DNA of 64,000 nt from Ditylenchus dipsaci (GCA_004194705.1 SADC01000003.1:62001-126000); one strand, 5' to 3'; positions 48,901-59,822 are shown, counted from the stretch's first letter. Made by a program: numbers and translations. The notes: generated by a model from the letters alone, not told the origin.

Positions 48901-48920
48901 CGTTTAAACATGATAATTAG
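42997..48920 (+). CDS. nuclear receptor B, paralogue of A, with two frame breaks
   Basis: Exons: 42997-43203, 43399-43474, 43554-43833, 43877-43934, 45585-45694, 45751-45930, 46889-46992, 47040-47157, 47205-47420, 48069-48313, 48357-48920. The DNA-binding domain has both fingers ([37 protein letters not shown]) and the hinge [17 protein letters not shown]. The ligand-binding domain shows DWVEFLSEL...[13 protein letters not shown] and FGNLLLYLP. Most splice phases equal those of A, including the AAG|ATG-type acceptor at 45751 (A: 14910). The C-terminal tail is longer and Gln/Asn/Ser-rich. Two single-base losses break the frame: one inside 45585-45694 and one at the end of 47040-47157 (CTCAACCAA against CTCAATCCAA in A). 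Either a recent pseudogene or, given the same error type elsewhere, a live gene with assembly indels. Confidence 0.85.
44202..44335. repeat. inverted repeat 'ccatggtgagga'
   Basis: 'aaccatggtgaggaaatc' and 'gtacagattcgtac' are mirrored by 'gtacgaatgtac' and 'tcctcaccatggt'. Receptor B intron 4. Confidence 0.75.
44587..45547. mobile_element. CCGTATATCTTC MITE split by a hAT-like element
   Basis: TA|CCGTATATCTTCAAATAAGG ... 'ttattagaagatatacgg'|TA. Both ends share the ATATCTTC variant. The copy is split by 44680-45495. Receptor B intron 4. Confidence 0.85.
44680..45495. mobile_element. hAT-like element of 'cgatgtaacgatgcgatg' words
   Basis: 8-bp target duplication ATTAGAAG (44672-44679, 45496-45503). 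Ends TAGAGACCGTGATTTG and 'gatcgtcaccgtctcta'. Both subterminal regions are arrays of 'cgatgtaacgat'. The middle has a short open stretch (44896-45084) with no recognised motif. Confidence 0.88.
46010..46655. repeat. second 650-bp palindrome with shared core
   Basis: Outer arms mirror through 'catctttaacgtacagaaaa' / 'ctgtacgttaaagatgc' and 'aaccactttttcgtgtg'. The core (46230-46335) matches the core of 21740-22392, as does the block 'gcggtaggctccagttaac'. Fills receptor B intron 6. Confidence 0.85.
47589..47735. repeat. perfect inverted repeat, ~60-bp arms
   Basis: 'cttcactcaagtctggta' ... 'agcttgggggacta' mirrored by 'ggtcccccaagct' ... 'taccagacttgagtgaag' around an A/T-rich centre. Receptor B intron 9. 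Confidence 0.9.
47869..48046. mobile_element. CAGTCGAACCTCGTTATAA MITE
   Basis: TA on both sides. Ends CAGTCGAACCTCGTTATAA and 'ataacgaggttctactg'. Four internal copies of 'tgtatcttata'. Receptor B intron 9, ending 22 bp before exon 10. Confidence 0.88.
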
Positions 48921-49106
48921 GCATAATAATTTTTTGCATTTGTATTTGCTGTGGGTAAAAAACATCAAGAAAGCAGAAAAGAGCGCTATAAAAAACAGCA
49001 CGTTTGAGTCGGTCATAAAATAAGCTGGCCTGTTTTGCGCCTAATACTTTGCCTAATTTTTTAAAAATGATCCTAAAAGGGGCATGCCCAGGGGTTGGGA
49101 TTTTGA

Positions 49107-49142
49107 TCGAGCAAAATCTTTTTTCTCAAGTAAGTATAGTTA
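49107..49142 (+). repeat. direct repeat with 50445-50480
   Basis: The 36-base text starting 'atcgagcaaaatctttttt' and ending 'aagtaagtatagtta' occurs here and again from about 50445 with no difference seen. Confidence 0.85.
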
Positions 49143-49199
49143 TTACAGTCGACTCTCAATTTTACTCCACTTCCATTTTACGCCACTCTCGGTTTTACG

Positions 49200-49407
49200 C
49201 AGGGTTCGTAATGAAAAATTTCGAAAGGACATTTGGGCAAAAAAATAACATTTTGACCATTTTTGAAGAAAAGGAATTTTTTTTCTAGTTCTTATTGCTA
49301 TTTTGGAGCGAAAAAAAAGATTTTGACTAAAAACTTCAAAAATAAAAAAGACTTTGGGTCACGAAAAAAGAACAAATCTTTTTAAAAAAGGACGTTTACG
49401 AACCCTG
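49200..49407. mobile_element. 208-bp hAT-like MITE
   Basis: 8-bp target duplication GTTTTACG (49192-49199, 49408-49415). Ends CAGGGTTCGTAATG and 'gtttacgaaccctg'. It inserts into a CAGTCGACTCTC element starting near 49147, whose interior repeats 'ttttacgccac'. Confidence 0.88.
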
Positions 49408-49555
49408 GTTTTACGCCACCCTGGAACTTATTTGGTTGGCTGGCAAAGGAACACAAAGTACTATGCCTTCGATTTCACGCCATTTGGTTTTACGCCACCC
49501 TCGACTATACGCCACCTTAGATAAAGCTTTCTCTTGTAATTTACGGTAAAATATC

Positions 49556-49935
49556 TACTGACCACCATGTTTTTCGGAATATTTGAAACTTTTGATTAAA
49601 AATCGACAATTTTGACAGTAAAAAAATTCAGAAAGTCACCGTTAATACTAAAATCTCTTTCTGAATCCGAGTCCGTTAAGATCAGGTCCGAAAAATTTCA
49701 GGAAGCTGAGATATCCTTTAAAGTAGGGAAGTGGTCCAAATTTTCTGTGTGGTCTACTCAAAATACCAATATATCAGCTCCCTGAGATTTTTCGGACCTG
49801 ATGTCAACGGATGCTGATTCAGGAAGAGATTTTGGTATAAGGGGTGACTTTTCGGGAACTTTTACTGTCTAAGTTGTCGATTTTCAATCAAAAGTTCCAA
49901 ATACTCCGAAAACAATGGTGGTCAGTCGATGGCCG
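49556..49935. repeat. palindrome with 'ctgaccaccatg' ends
   Basis: 'ctgaccaccatgtttttcgg' is mirrored by 'aaacaatggtggtcag', and 'ttttgattaaaaatcgac' by 'gtcgattttcaatcaaaa'. Non-coding. Confidence 0.8.
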
Positions 49936-50689
49936 TCCGTAATTTACTATCGATTTTACGACAGTGGCGATAAATCCTCACAAGAACATACTGACAAGAA
50001 TAAATTTTGAAATTCATTTCACCATTTATTTCTTCATGTAGTGCACATATTTCTGCACATTTAAAACTCGTTCTTGTGTTTTAAACCATTTTTTCAATTC
50101 TAAGTGCGACGAGACTTGAGGTGGTGATTAAAAATGTTCGAACATCGAGTTTTCATTTAAATGTTTGATTAATAAAATAATTGATGAATTTTTATTAGTT
50201 GCTAAATTTATGTTCAGCGTAGTCAACTTCCTTGTAACACCGCTCTTTAAATATGCAACTCAGATAGTTGATTCCTCTCTAGGTAATAATTATCTTTTTT
50301 TTGACATATTCCATGTTTTATTGTTTGATATTGAAAAGTAGAGACATAAAGAGGCCTTCGGCGGGATTTCGGGACGGACTCTTCGATGAGAAAAATATTT
50401 GGGATCGGGATTATGAAAAAGGAATTCTTGAGAAAATTCTCCAAAATCGAGCAAAATCTTTTTTCTCAAGTAAGTATAGTTATAAAGATAGTTATTTTTA
50501 TCATTATAATTTGGATCTTTATTTAGAGACACGCAGGCTACCGACCAAACACTGTCTTCATATACAGGTGTCCGTATATAGACGTTGGAATGCACTAAAA
50601 ACTTAGAAACCAAGACCAAAAACCCAAACAATCATCTGTTCTTATGTAGAGGTTTTCCTTGCATAGAGTTTCCTTAAAGGGCAGGGCTG

Positions 50690-50790
50690 TTAGATTTTTT
50701 TTTCAAAAATAAGGACATTTTGCCAAAAATAAGGACATTTTCTAAAAATAAGGACGTTTTCTGAAAATAATGACATTTTTGGGTATTTTC
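50690..50790. repeat. tandem repeat 'aaaaataaggacatttt'
   Basis: About four imperfect 18-19-bp units. Followed by the right half of a CAGT-type element ('tgtcggacccagcggg' ... 'gcgaggttcgactg'), ending near 50966. Confidence 0.7.
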
Positions 50791-51059
50791 GCCAAATTTG
50801 CTATTATATCCAGTGCTTAACGCTCTTTTGCTGCCAAAAATAAGATTTGACTGGACTGCAGAATTTTAAACAGAATTTTAAAAAAGCTTTGAAAATCGAG
50901 CTAAAAAAGTGTCGGACCCAGCGGGGGAACGAACTTTTGGGGTGTCCCTTTAGCGAGGTTCGACTGTAATGTAACACACTTTGGTAAAAGTCGAAGAAAA
51001 CTATGTCTATAGCGATAATACAAACGACGATCGACTTCACAGTACGCCGCGGCGTTTAC

Positions 51060-51860
51060 CACTAGGCCACCGATGCTATTGAAGATGGAAAGTGTATTTT
51101 ATTAGTTATTCCCCTTTGTCTTCTGTTTTCCCCATGTTTAGTGATGTTAGGCTAGGTGGTGTAGAATCAGAGACTAAATCCATCCTCGAAGCGCGGTGTT
51201 TGTGAAAAAAATTATAAAATCACTATTTATAGTAGTTGTAACCTAAATGGCAACACAGCCAATTAACCAGCCGCAGATCCACCTTATAATAGCTTTATTT
51301 TAATTGTGGTTTTTGACTAATGCATAGGAAGAAGATATATTTGCTACATTTTTGAGTCAATTATTAGTGTATTTGTGTGAAGTAATGGACCAGTCTTTCG
51401 CCGTCCAAGGTCAAAATTGATGGATAGTTTTGATTTTGTTGCAGATTAGAACCTTATTCAATAAGCTTATGAAGCATTTATAAAAAATTTTCCGGAAAAA
51501 AATTATTGAAAATGTCACAAACCACCCTTTCATAATACGGCCTGGTGACAGATGAGGACTAGAAAGGGCAGACAAGACATTTGTAGATATATTTTAGCAG
51601 TTGTTGCTTTTGCTTCAGAATTTTTGCCGTTAAATTATTGGAGCCCGTCATCTGCATCTCGTCATGTGCAAACGGAAAATTGAATATTGATAGTACATGA
51701 CCGTCATTGACTTTCCGACATCAACAGCTGCAACATTTCACAACTAGACATTTTCAGACACTTCTTTTACATATCATACAAATTTAGACCGACATTTGTA
51801 ATCTGTAAATTTGTAAGTTGGCAATAACAGAGTATTCATTTGAGGAAGCAGCATTTTCAG
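51060..51860. other. no gene seen
   Basis: AT-rich. A tRNA A-box-like 'ggtggcctagtggtaaacg' lies on the minus strand at about 51055-51075 without a B box. Otherwise no exon, TIR or array was recognised. Confidence 0.5.
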
Positions 51861-51867
51861 AACAAAA

Positions 51868-52390
51868 TTTTCAAACCCATATTCACATATGCGACATTTG
51901 CCGACCGATTTTCGCAGACCCGACATTTGCAGACCGACTTTTTCAGACGCGACTTTTGCAGACCCACATCCGCAGACGCGACATTTGCAGACTGAGATTG
52001 GTTCTTTAACGGGGAAGGAAGACAGTTACATCTATTTTTGACATAGTTTTCCACGTTTATCTTGCTATCTCCATGAAAAATTATAAGTTTCTCGTTACTG
52101 CAACATATATAAGTCTGCAGATGTCGCGTCCGCAAATGTGGGTCTGCAAATGTCAACATGTGAAAACAAATTTTTCAAATGTATAGTCTGTAAATCACAA
52201 TACGCAAATTTGAAGCTGCGAAATGTTACAACTTAGTGTCGCATAGGAAATGTCGTACTGAAAATGTAAAGTCGCAAATTCCAGACTGCATATCTCGCAT
52301 CTGCAAGGTTTATATCTGCAAATGTCGCTATGGTAATGCGTAATTGAACATAACCGATCGCAAATGTCGAATTGATAATAAAACAATCTG
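51868..52390. repeat. palindromic minisatellite 'cagacgcgacatttg'
   Basis: Left arm: six or more units of 'gcagaccgacatttgcaga' type. Right arm: mirror units of 'tctgcaaatgtcgc', decaying outward to 52390. Confidence 0.75.
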
Positions 52391-52611
52391 CGAATTAAGA
52401 TCCGTACTTGTTAGCCCTCATCGGTCACCAGGCCATAATACAAACGATGAAACTGATTTTGCCAGTTTCCGCACTACAGAAATGATTTGCTCCATATTCT
52501 GGTTCCGCTCACAGATATTGAATCGAATACCTAAATACAATTTTATATACCAGACCTACAAAGTAGGAGCAAGAAAACCAACTTCCGATTACTGCCACCA
52601 TCAATGCAAAA

Positions 52612-52836
52612 ATGTTGTACGAGGTGTACGGTAAGCAACAAGGAAGGGAAGAGAATATCAAAGAGTTTTATGTGAGGGAAAAGGGAAGTGGCGCGTGGAC
52701 AGATGCCACGCCAGGGGTATCTTTAGGGTTTTTAAAAACACCAAAAATCAACGAAGTGGCACAGCCACAGTCTATAGTAGTTAACTCAGATAATCTAAAA
52801 ATGAAAGAATTAGCTCGCAGTCGAAAGAAGAAATAG
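52612..52836 (+). CDS. possible short exon, unrecognised
   Basis: 74 codons beginning MLYEVYGKQQG, mixed hydrophilic composition, ending LARSRKKK. One added base near 52800 would carry the frame on to read SQSKEEIEINT. The DNA for that segment recurs inverted at 53135-53175, where it reads in the same alternative frame on the minus strand. No family recognised; low confidence that this is a gene. Confidence 0.25.
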   Translation: MLYEVYGKQQGREENIKEFYVREKGSGAWTDATPGVSLGFLKTPKINEVAQPQSIVVNSDNLKMKELARSRKKK

Positions 52837-52984
52837 AAATTAACACACTTCAAAAAATTGCATGAAGCGCTTAGCCACTTCTTCCGGACTACAAAGAGTT
52901 ACTGGATCGGTAGCAATGTCTCCATGAGCACTGGCTTCCCCAAATGAACGAGTCACGACTTGTCGCTGAAAGAGAAGAAACCCA

Positions 52985-53410
52985 TAACCGCCTAAAATTA
53001 ATAAATTTTAAAGAGGGGGAAAAGCCATTTAGGTTTGAAAAAGTGGCTTCGGTGGCGCAGTGAGTAAGCGTTTGTGCTTTATGGTCATAAAAGGGTGCGC
53101 AGGTCCGATCCCTGCCCACACTTTACTTTTTTTGGCTTGTGTGTTAATTTCTATTTCTTCTTTCGACTGCGAGCTAATTTTTTGGCTTTTTTGGCTAGTA
53201 ATAGGGGTGATTTGGGTCGCTGATTCCGAATCTGGCATCAAAAAAGTCTAATTACCTCTTAAACTGGCCAAAAAGCCAAAAATAGCGTGCCACCACGTAT
53301 GATCGAACCTGCACACCAATTAGGGCCGAGAAACACGAACGCTTGCACGCTGCGCCACCGGGGCCACTTTTTCAAACCTGAATGGCTTTGCCCATCCTTT
53401 AAGTGATAGT
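52985..53410. repeat. inverted pair of tRNA-like elements
   Basis: The + copy (53045-53121) has A-box-like 'ggtggcgcagtgagtaagcg' and a perfect T-arm: stem GCAGG, loop TCCGATC, stem CCTGC. The - copy (53373-53290) has 'ggtggcgcagcgtgcaagcg' and 'gcaggttcgatc' with a broken stem. Both are preceded by 'ggtttgaaaaagtggc'. The acceptor stem does not pair fully, so I call them tRNA-derived (SINE-like) rather than tRNA genes. Confidence 0.55.
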
Positions 53411-53429
53411 TTAAGCAAGAACAAGTCTC

Positions 53430-53662
53430 TTCAATGTTGGCTATTAACAAATTGCCTTGGTCCTAGCGTTGGAAATCTTTAGCCAATTGCCCACCAAATC
53501 AACATTAATGCGGTCAGTACGCGTACGCACCATCATATTCTTAGTGACCGAGATAGATCCATCATGCGTGTTGACCGTTAAAGTAACTTGCGCTCCATCT
53601 ATTTTCCCCGGCCACTCAACAGCTTTGCAAACAAAGGAGAAAACGGGCATTATTTTTTTCAA
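53430..53662 (-). CDS. possible conserved-looking exon, unrecognised
   Basis: From M at 53650 the minus strand encodes about 66 residues of normal composition (MPVFSFVCKAVEWPGKIDG, then VTLTVNTHDGSIS, NVDLVGNWLKISNARTK). A stop follows, but one added base at the TTT run near 53451 would extend it by about 20 residues. It looks like a beta-rich domain. No family recognised, and no upstream exon is assigned. Confidence 0.35.
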
Positions 53663-55009
53663 CTAAACTTCGAAACTATAGACTAAGGACAGTCCAATTG
53701 CCTGATTTTTCTTTGCATACAGAAATTTTTAACTACATTGAAAGTAAAGGATAAAAGATCCTGGCAGGTCGGGAAACTTTAGCAATAAAAATTACGCCAT
53801 CCTACTTTTTGGCTGGCATTCCGGTAGCAGGTTCCTTAGTAGGGCTAGTAGCGCATGCAAATTTCTCAGAACACTAGTCAAAAAAATATGAATTTTCAGG
53901 CGTGTCGCACCATCGAAATAGTTGACGTCGGAAATTTTGGCGGCGGAAAATTTGACGGAATTTTAGAAGAGCCATAATGTATGTTTGCTTTGCAATTTCA
54001 AATTTCTGACACCGGATTCGTGTCCAGCATGGTCACTTAAGCTAGGAACCCAATGAGGGGGTGAGGGTGCAGAGCTCATTGGGTACACACTGGATCCGCA
54101 CCTCCGCACTCCCGCACTAAGAGCGGCACCACCGCAGTGCGGCACTCGACTGTACCCAATGAGGATTTGCCTCCTCGTCGCGGGAGTGAGAAAGTGAGGA
54201 GTTCGAGTGCGGGTGCAAATCCGCACCGCCGCACTCAATTTTTCAATCCATTTTTTGCATTTTCAGAATTTAGTCGGATATTTTTTTCCACGTGAGATAT
54301 GCCGAAAGATGTATTTTTCTGAGTTGATTGACGTTTATCGAATTTCGGAATTCATCCTAGAAAAAACTTATAGCCGCTCAAAATGTATAAATTTCTTGAT
54401 ACATCCAGTACTAGAGCTGACAATTGTGCTTCAAGGCGGGTTTTTTTGCCAAAGGCACATTTGCTAAAAAAAATTATTTGGCTAAAGGCACAAAAGCTTT
54501 GTATGGTTTTGTTCTGGTGAAATTCTTCTCAGTGATACTCATAGGCGTTACACCCTCAGTAGTTAAACACTCCGTATCATATTTATAGACGCACCCATAT
54601 TTTGTGATATTTTAGCGATTTTTGACTAAAAGTGAGAAATGTTTTAATATAACGAGATACATTTAGGCGAAAAAACATGTTCTGGCGCAAAAACCAAGTT
54701 AGAAAGCGCAAGAAAATAATTTGTAGTTGTAAACATTGAAATCAGACGTATCATAAGTATAGACGCAGTTCGGTTTGTAATGCGCCGCTCGATGTTTTCA
54801 TTTATTTTGAAGCAGATATCATCTTACTTCTGGTTCGACTGTGTCTCGGCTACAGTTTGGTAGGTCAAACTTATTTTTTTGATCATTCTAAGAGAAGTTA
54901 TGACCATCAACATGAAAGCGTCGATTCCTAGTCAAAATAAAGGAAAATCTAAAGAAAATGACTGTTTAGTCACATAAATAATAGCTTTTCTCAAAAAATG
55001 TCGATGAAA

Positions 55010-55280
55010 AGATAAAGTCCATTGCATGATTCAAAAGCTCTTTGATTTCTCTACATAATGACATGTTGACTGTTGTTTTATAAAAATACAGGGCTGAGAA
55101 ACGGACGGTTGAAGTTAAGAAAGTAAAAAACCCTCTTTTTGCCTTATTTTTAGCCTGTTTTGTCTTGTCGAAATTCAACCGTCCGTTTCTCAGCCCCGTA
55201 TTTTTATAAAACAACAGTCAACATGTCATTATGTAGAGAAATCAAAGAGCTTTTGAATCATGCAATGGACTTTATCTTAT
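55010..55280. repeat. inverted repeat, ~105-bp arms
   Basis: 'aaagtccattgcatgatt' ... 'cgtttctcagccctg'-type arms. Left 'gggctgagaaacggacggtt' matches right 'aaccgtccgtttctcagccc'. Non-coding. Confidence 0.88.
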
Positions 55281-55429
55281 TATAAACTATTCTGTGAAAG
55301 ACCAGTAAGACTCAGGGTGAGCAGGGTAACCACCTGGCACCTTCTCTAGAGTCTGGACCATTAAAACCAAGTGAAAATTTTTTTTCACGTTTTGGAAAAA
55401 AAATTTTTAAATTTTTTTTTCAAAATTTT

Positions 55430-55660
55430 TTTTCACGTTTTTGGGTTCCAAAACCTGTTTTCTGGACTGATTCGGGCACGCTGAAGATGGTTTGATAGAA
55501 GCAAAATGCCGTTTTCTCGAGTATTTTTTGAGTTTCAGGCAATAATTGATTTTAGCGAAATTAATTATTGCCCAAAACTAAAAAAATACCCTACAAAACG
55601 ACATTTTACCACTATCAAACCATAAAAACAGGTTTTGGAGCATGAAAAACGTAAAAAAAT
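55430..55660. repeat. palindrome 'ccaaaacctgttt'
   Basis: 'cacgtttttgggttccaaaa' mirrored by 'ttttggagcatgaaaaacg'. Centre 'caataattgattttagcg' against 'aattaattattgcc'. An open stretch following (55762-55995) has no recognisable domain. Confidence 0.75.
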
Positions 55661-56698
55661 TGACTAAAATTTTATTTTTAGGCCATCCAGCTTGATATCC
55701 ACCTGAACCATGGATACCTATCCTAGGTTTCATAGTTTGAGTCACCAAAATTGAGAAAATCATGGTTTGCAATCCCAGGCAGGAATTTCTTGTAGACAAC
55801 TGTCGATACAGCAAGATTAGCCTGCACTCGGTTGAAAAACTGATATTTTCGGGGATTGTAGGCAGATGCTCCCTCGGAATGAGTATCTACCTCATTATAG
55901 GTGTTGTGGCTAGTGAAATCACTATTTTGGTATTAACAAACTGTGTTCAGCACATGATTTTAGGTGAGATAGGGTGGTTTTCTGTGTTACTTTGAAAAAT
56001 TTCCCATTTTCCAAAAATTTGTAGATCGTAGCCTTAGTCTTAAAAAGTTTCAGTTAGGATCCACAAGCGGAAAAGTTGTACTCAAAATACATTGAGCGCC
56101 GAAAAGAGCATAAGAAAATGAAACAACGATGATGCGCCGTACTCCGAATAAAAAATCGCCTCACTCAGAATGAAAGAGCGTGGGAGTGCGGCTCCAAAAA
56201 AGTGTCGCCTGATTGTGTACACGCTGGCGCCGCACCGCGGGAGTGAAGATTTGCGCGGGAGTGCGGAGGTGCGGCTCCCGTTGGGTTCCCATCTTTATCT
56301 TATAAAAAAAATCACTCATATTTTGAGCTCCACCAAGACAACAAAAGTTTAAATTGAATTTTTTCCTCCCAAAAGATTTTTTTTTCAAAAAAATTCAGTT
56401 TGAATGTTTGTTGTCTTGGGTGGAACTCAAAATATGAGCGATTTCTTAGATTGAAGAGCACTTTTATAAGCTAAGTGACCATGCTGGACTTGGATCCGGT
56501 GTCAGAAATTTAAATCGCAAAGCAAACATACCTTATGGCTCTTCTAAAATTCCGCCAAATTTTCCGCCGCCAAGTTTTCTGCCGCCAAATTTTCCGCCGC
56601 CAAAATTTCCGCCGTCAACTATTCCTCCGCCAAATTCACCTAACACCACGCTAGCGGACCAAAATGCGACACAAACTAGGCGCAATTTTAAAAAAGCT

Positions 56699-56808
56699 GT
56701 ATTTTGATTATCACAAGCAGTTTTCGAAACCTGCAAATTCACTGATATAACAACTATTTCGAGACGCAAATCATCGATCGATATAAAATTAGTTATACAC
56801 CAATCTTG
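56699..56808 (+). repeat. 110-bp repeat X, left copy
   Basis: 'tattttgattatcacaagca' to 'atacaccaatcttg', abutting the left LTR exactly. The same sequence is at 62092-62200 with one base-length difference (an A run). Confidence 0.9.
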
Positions 56809-57274
56809 TGTGACGACAGTCTTTGGGCGGTCTTATCCTCGGCTGCCAGACACAGAATTTTTAGGTCGAGTACGCGGTCGTTGTTGTAGGGATTTGAGGG
56901 CTAGTCGGAATAAGGGGGGGGGCTTTTAATATAGGCAGTTCGGCCTAGCAATTTTACTTTTAATAAATCAATAGCAAATAAATGCGGTTGAAAAGCTTTA
57001 TTCTCTTTATTTTATATTAACAACAAAGATTATAGCCAGCTTTCTTTCTACAGCTTTTTGCCCAACTTTTTACACAACTGATTGCTTTTAGCTGTAGGCA
57101 GCTGTCTCTCTGGTCTACAGTCAGAGACTTTAGACCAGAGATGCAGACACCCAGGCTGTACATACTACAAATAAATATGTTTTGATCTTCCCCTGCAGGC
57201 CTATGAAAGGGAATTTGCGGCTAGCAGGGGGATAGGGACAGCTCTGGTAAATTCTTTGCGTCGAAGACGCAACA
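56809..57274 (-). repeat. 3' LTR of BEL/Pao element
   Basis: Matches the other LTR with about five substitutions and four length differences, most of the latter in G or T runs. An 'aataaat' occurs twice in each copy. The high identity implies a recent insertion. Confidence 0.9.
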
Positions 57275-59822
57275 CTCTCTTCAGCGACTGAGCGCGCCTC
57301 GGCATTCCTTTGTGCTTCTTTTTGCGGTGAAGTCCTGTCCTCTGCATTCTCTTCGGTCGTTGCTTAATCGGGCTTGTCTTCATCTTGTGCTGTTCACTTT
57401 CCTGGTTGCTTTTTAACTTCTTTGCTGTAGATTTTGTACATTTGACTGATTTCTGTCTAGTCTCCAGCGCGCAAAGCACTCTACGACCAGATATGGATTT
57501 ACAGATAAGTTTCCAGTTGGCTAGTAGTAGGCGGACAAACATTAACCACCAAATCACAACTTCCAACCAGTTCCAAACAGTCCGGCTATATTGCATAGGG
57601 GAAGTAGCAATAAGTGCTAAGAGATTGCCTGTGATTTTCACTACACGAAGTAGTCTTGTGTCGAATGCAACTTTATTCTTTAATAGATGTGCTTCTATTT
57701 TTTTGACGGATACCCTTTATGTTTTTGGCTTAAGCTTGCTTTCTCGTCCTGTTGCACCTTTTTCCATTTTTCAGTTTCACTTTTGGGCAGGACTTAGCTT
57801 TTGCCTTCTTCTTTTTTCGCACTTTTTTGGTCCATCGGTGGTTGCAGCAGATTGTACGGCTTCTAGGCCGCGGTTTCGCTACAGCTTTTTGTCGGGGTTT
57901 GGTTAAACTGTCGATGTTCTGAACCTTTTTCTGACTGCATCTAAAAGATGCAGCTCTCCTAACCCTGGACTGGCGCTGGACTTTGCGACATCTTTTTGCG
58001 GTTGTTGTTGACTTTTGAGCTTTTTCTTCTTGAAACACAAGAGCAGCAGATGTGTAAATGGTTTCGTCTTTATTTCTGCTTTTCTCAGCCCCACTCATTC
58101 TGTCTTCTGGGTGCTTTTCTTTTTGGTGCCTTTGCCTTTTTGTAGGCTTTTCTTCTACTGTAGTTACACGAAATGTGGTTTTTCGGTAACTTTTAATTTC
58201 TTCTTTTTGTGTGCACTTATTGTCAGACAGATCTTCTTCTGCGTCCAATTTTGCTGGGCTAGCAAATAAGTTTGTGCAGTAGCCGTATCTGTTTTGCTGC
58301 TCTTCTGTTTTCAGGGTTTGCTGTGGATTTTGCCCTTCATCTGTAGTGATTGCTCTATAGGCCCAAGTGGTTGTGCTGTTCTCTTGATTCTCTTCAGCTT
58401 CACTGCATTCTTTGCTTGAAGATTCATTTTCTGATTCACTGGATGAATCTAAATATTCTTCTTCATCTGGACTGTATTCCGATTCTTTAAGGTCACCAGC
58501 AGAGTTTTTACAATGAGCCCACATACTTGTGCTGTCGCCGATCTCTTCGTCATGGTATTCTCTTTGTGATGATTTGATTTCAGAAATAGGCGCAGAGCTG
58601 GAGCAAACTTTGTCTTCTTCATCTGAACTGTCTTCTGATTCAGCAGTGTCTACTGTTAAGGCTGACTTCTCAAGTTCTTCAATGTCTGAATCGCATGACA
58701 ATTCAGCACCTTCTAGTTCGTCTTCTGACTGCTCACTCTCTGAGTATTCACTTTCTGAGTCATTGTCTGAACACTCTTCATCAGAGCTGGCTTCATATAC
58801 AGTTTTTGCCCCCGATGAGTTGCAGATGCTTTGCAGTCGCTCTTCTTTCTTGACCAGCAATTCAAATTCTTCCAAAAATTTTGATGTGTTCCATTCTGGA
58901 TCGGAAGCTCTCTTTTCTAGAATCGCTCGCAGGAATTTTCTCGGCAGTCCATTGTGCGTCAGATTCTGCTCTAGCACCAGCCAAACTGCAGGTATCTCCA
59001 CTTCCTGCTCCAAGATTTTCAGTTGGCGAGCAGCTTTGGCCAGAAAAATCACAAGTTTTTGGCAGTCGTTCAAGCATTTGCATGGTCTTCTTTCTAGCAG
59101 CTGCAGGTGCAGTTCACGAGTCCTTTCTTCTTTGTTGTCGTATTTTGAGTTAAGTAGTTCGACAGCCAGTGAGTAGTTTGCTGCTTCTGTTGACAGTCCA
59201 GCTATGTAGTCTTTTGCTTCCTTTTTTAGAAGGGAGCGCAGATATAAAACTTTTCTGCTGCAGAGAGCTGTTGGTTCTCATGGACTGCAACTCGAAAGAT
59301 TTCCCAGAACTCTTGCCACTCAGCCCTGACACCACTAAAGTTTATAAGCTGAAGAAGTGGTAGTCGCACTGCCGAAGAATAGGAAATTGATGGTTTGGCT
59401 GCTGCTTCTGGTTGGTAGGCTTTCTTTCTGGCTGTAAATTTCCAGTTTACAATCTTGTCCTGCAGCTGCGATGAGATTTTTGATGCTTCTTCCATGGTAG
59501 ACTCTACACGGAAGTCAGTCATAAACTTCTCAAATGTTGCTGATTCTTGTGCTTTTTTGGCAGCAGTCAAATTCATTATTTCGCCGGTGTAATTTTCAAT
59601 AGCTTGATATGCTTTGTTGATCTGGAGCTCAACTTGTTTGAGGCGAACGCTTGCTCTGGCTGAGACTGCTTCCAAGAGGTTAAGATTGTGTGTAGCTGTC
59701 TTAGAGGCATCTTCTTCCCATCGGAAAGTGTTGTCTTCTTGTAGCAGAGCTTCTAAGTTCTTCACTGCTATCCGGATTTTTGCCCTGAGAGGTGCTGTCA
59801 TTACTGCGATGCTGGAACGCAA
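57201..59822 (-). pseudogene. BEL/Pao gag (DUF1759-type) coding region, frame-broken
   Basis: Retrotransposon capsid-like polyprotein. From M at 59822 the first 190 residues form a helical N-terminus, then the BEL/Pao gag signature (LPLLQLINFSG, EWQEFWEIFRVAVHEN). The frame stops at 59226 just after AEKF. The next frame carries the rest of the domain and leads into a 447-codon stretch ending near 57730. That stretch has Glu/Asp/Ser-rich blocks (SSDEEDKVCSSS) and then a Lys/Arg/Gln-rich basic region. Another frame continues to about 57270. The breaks are single-base. No zinc knuckle, protease or polymerase motif follows. The product is gag-only, either a decayed copy or a non-autonomous lineage supplied in trans. 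Confidence 0.8.

Larger units (their letters stand above)
53919..56625. repeat. 2.7-kb foldback, ~130-bp terminal arms
   Basis: Left arm 'atagttgacgtcggaaat' ... 'agagccataatgtatg' ... 'ctgacaccggattcg'. The right arm (56460-56610) is the mirror ('gtgtcagaaattt' ... 'atggctcttctaaaatt' ... 'gccgtcaactatt'), with extra 'ttttccgccgccaaa' units. The interior holds GC-rich 'gggagtgcggaggtgcgg' blocks (54030-54240, 56165-56295) and two smaller palindromes. Confidence 0.75.

Noticed and set aside
53045..53121. Functional tRNA gene
   Set aside because: The T-arm is good and A/B boxes are plausible, but the acceptor stem pairs at only about four positions and no standard anticodon arm can be drawn.
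58529..59176. 215-codon + strand frame, serine-rich
   Set aside because: It is the antisense shadow of the acidic Glu/Ser-rich part of the minus-strand BEL gag.
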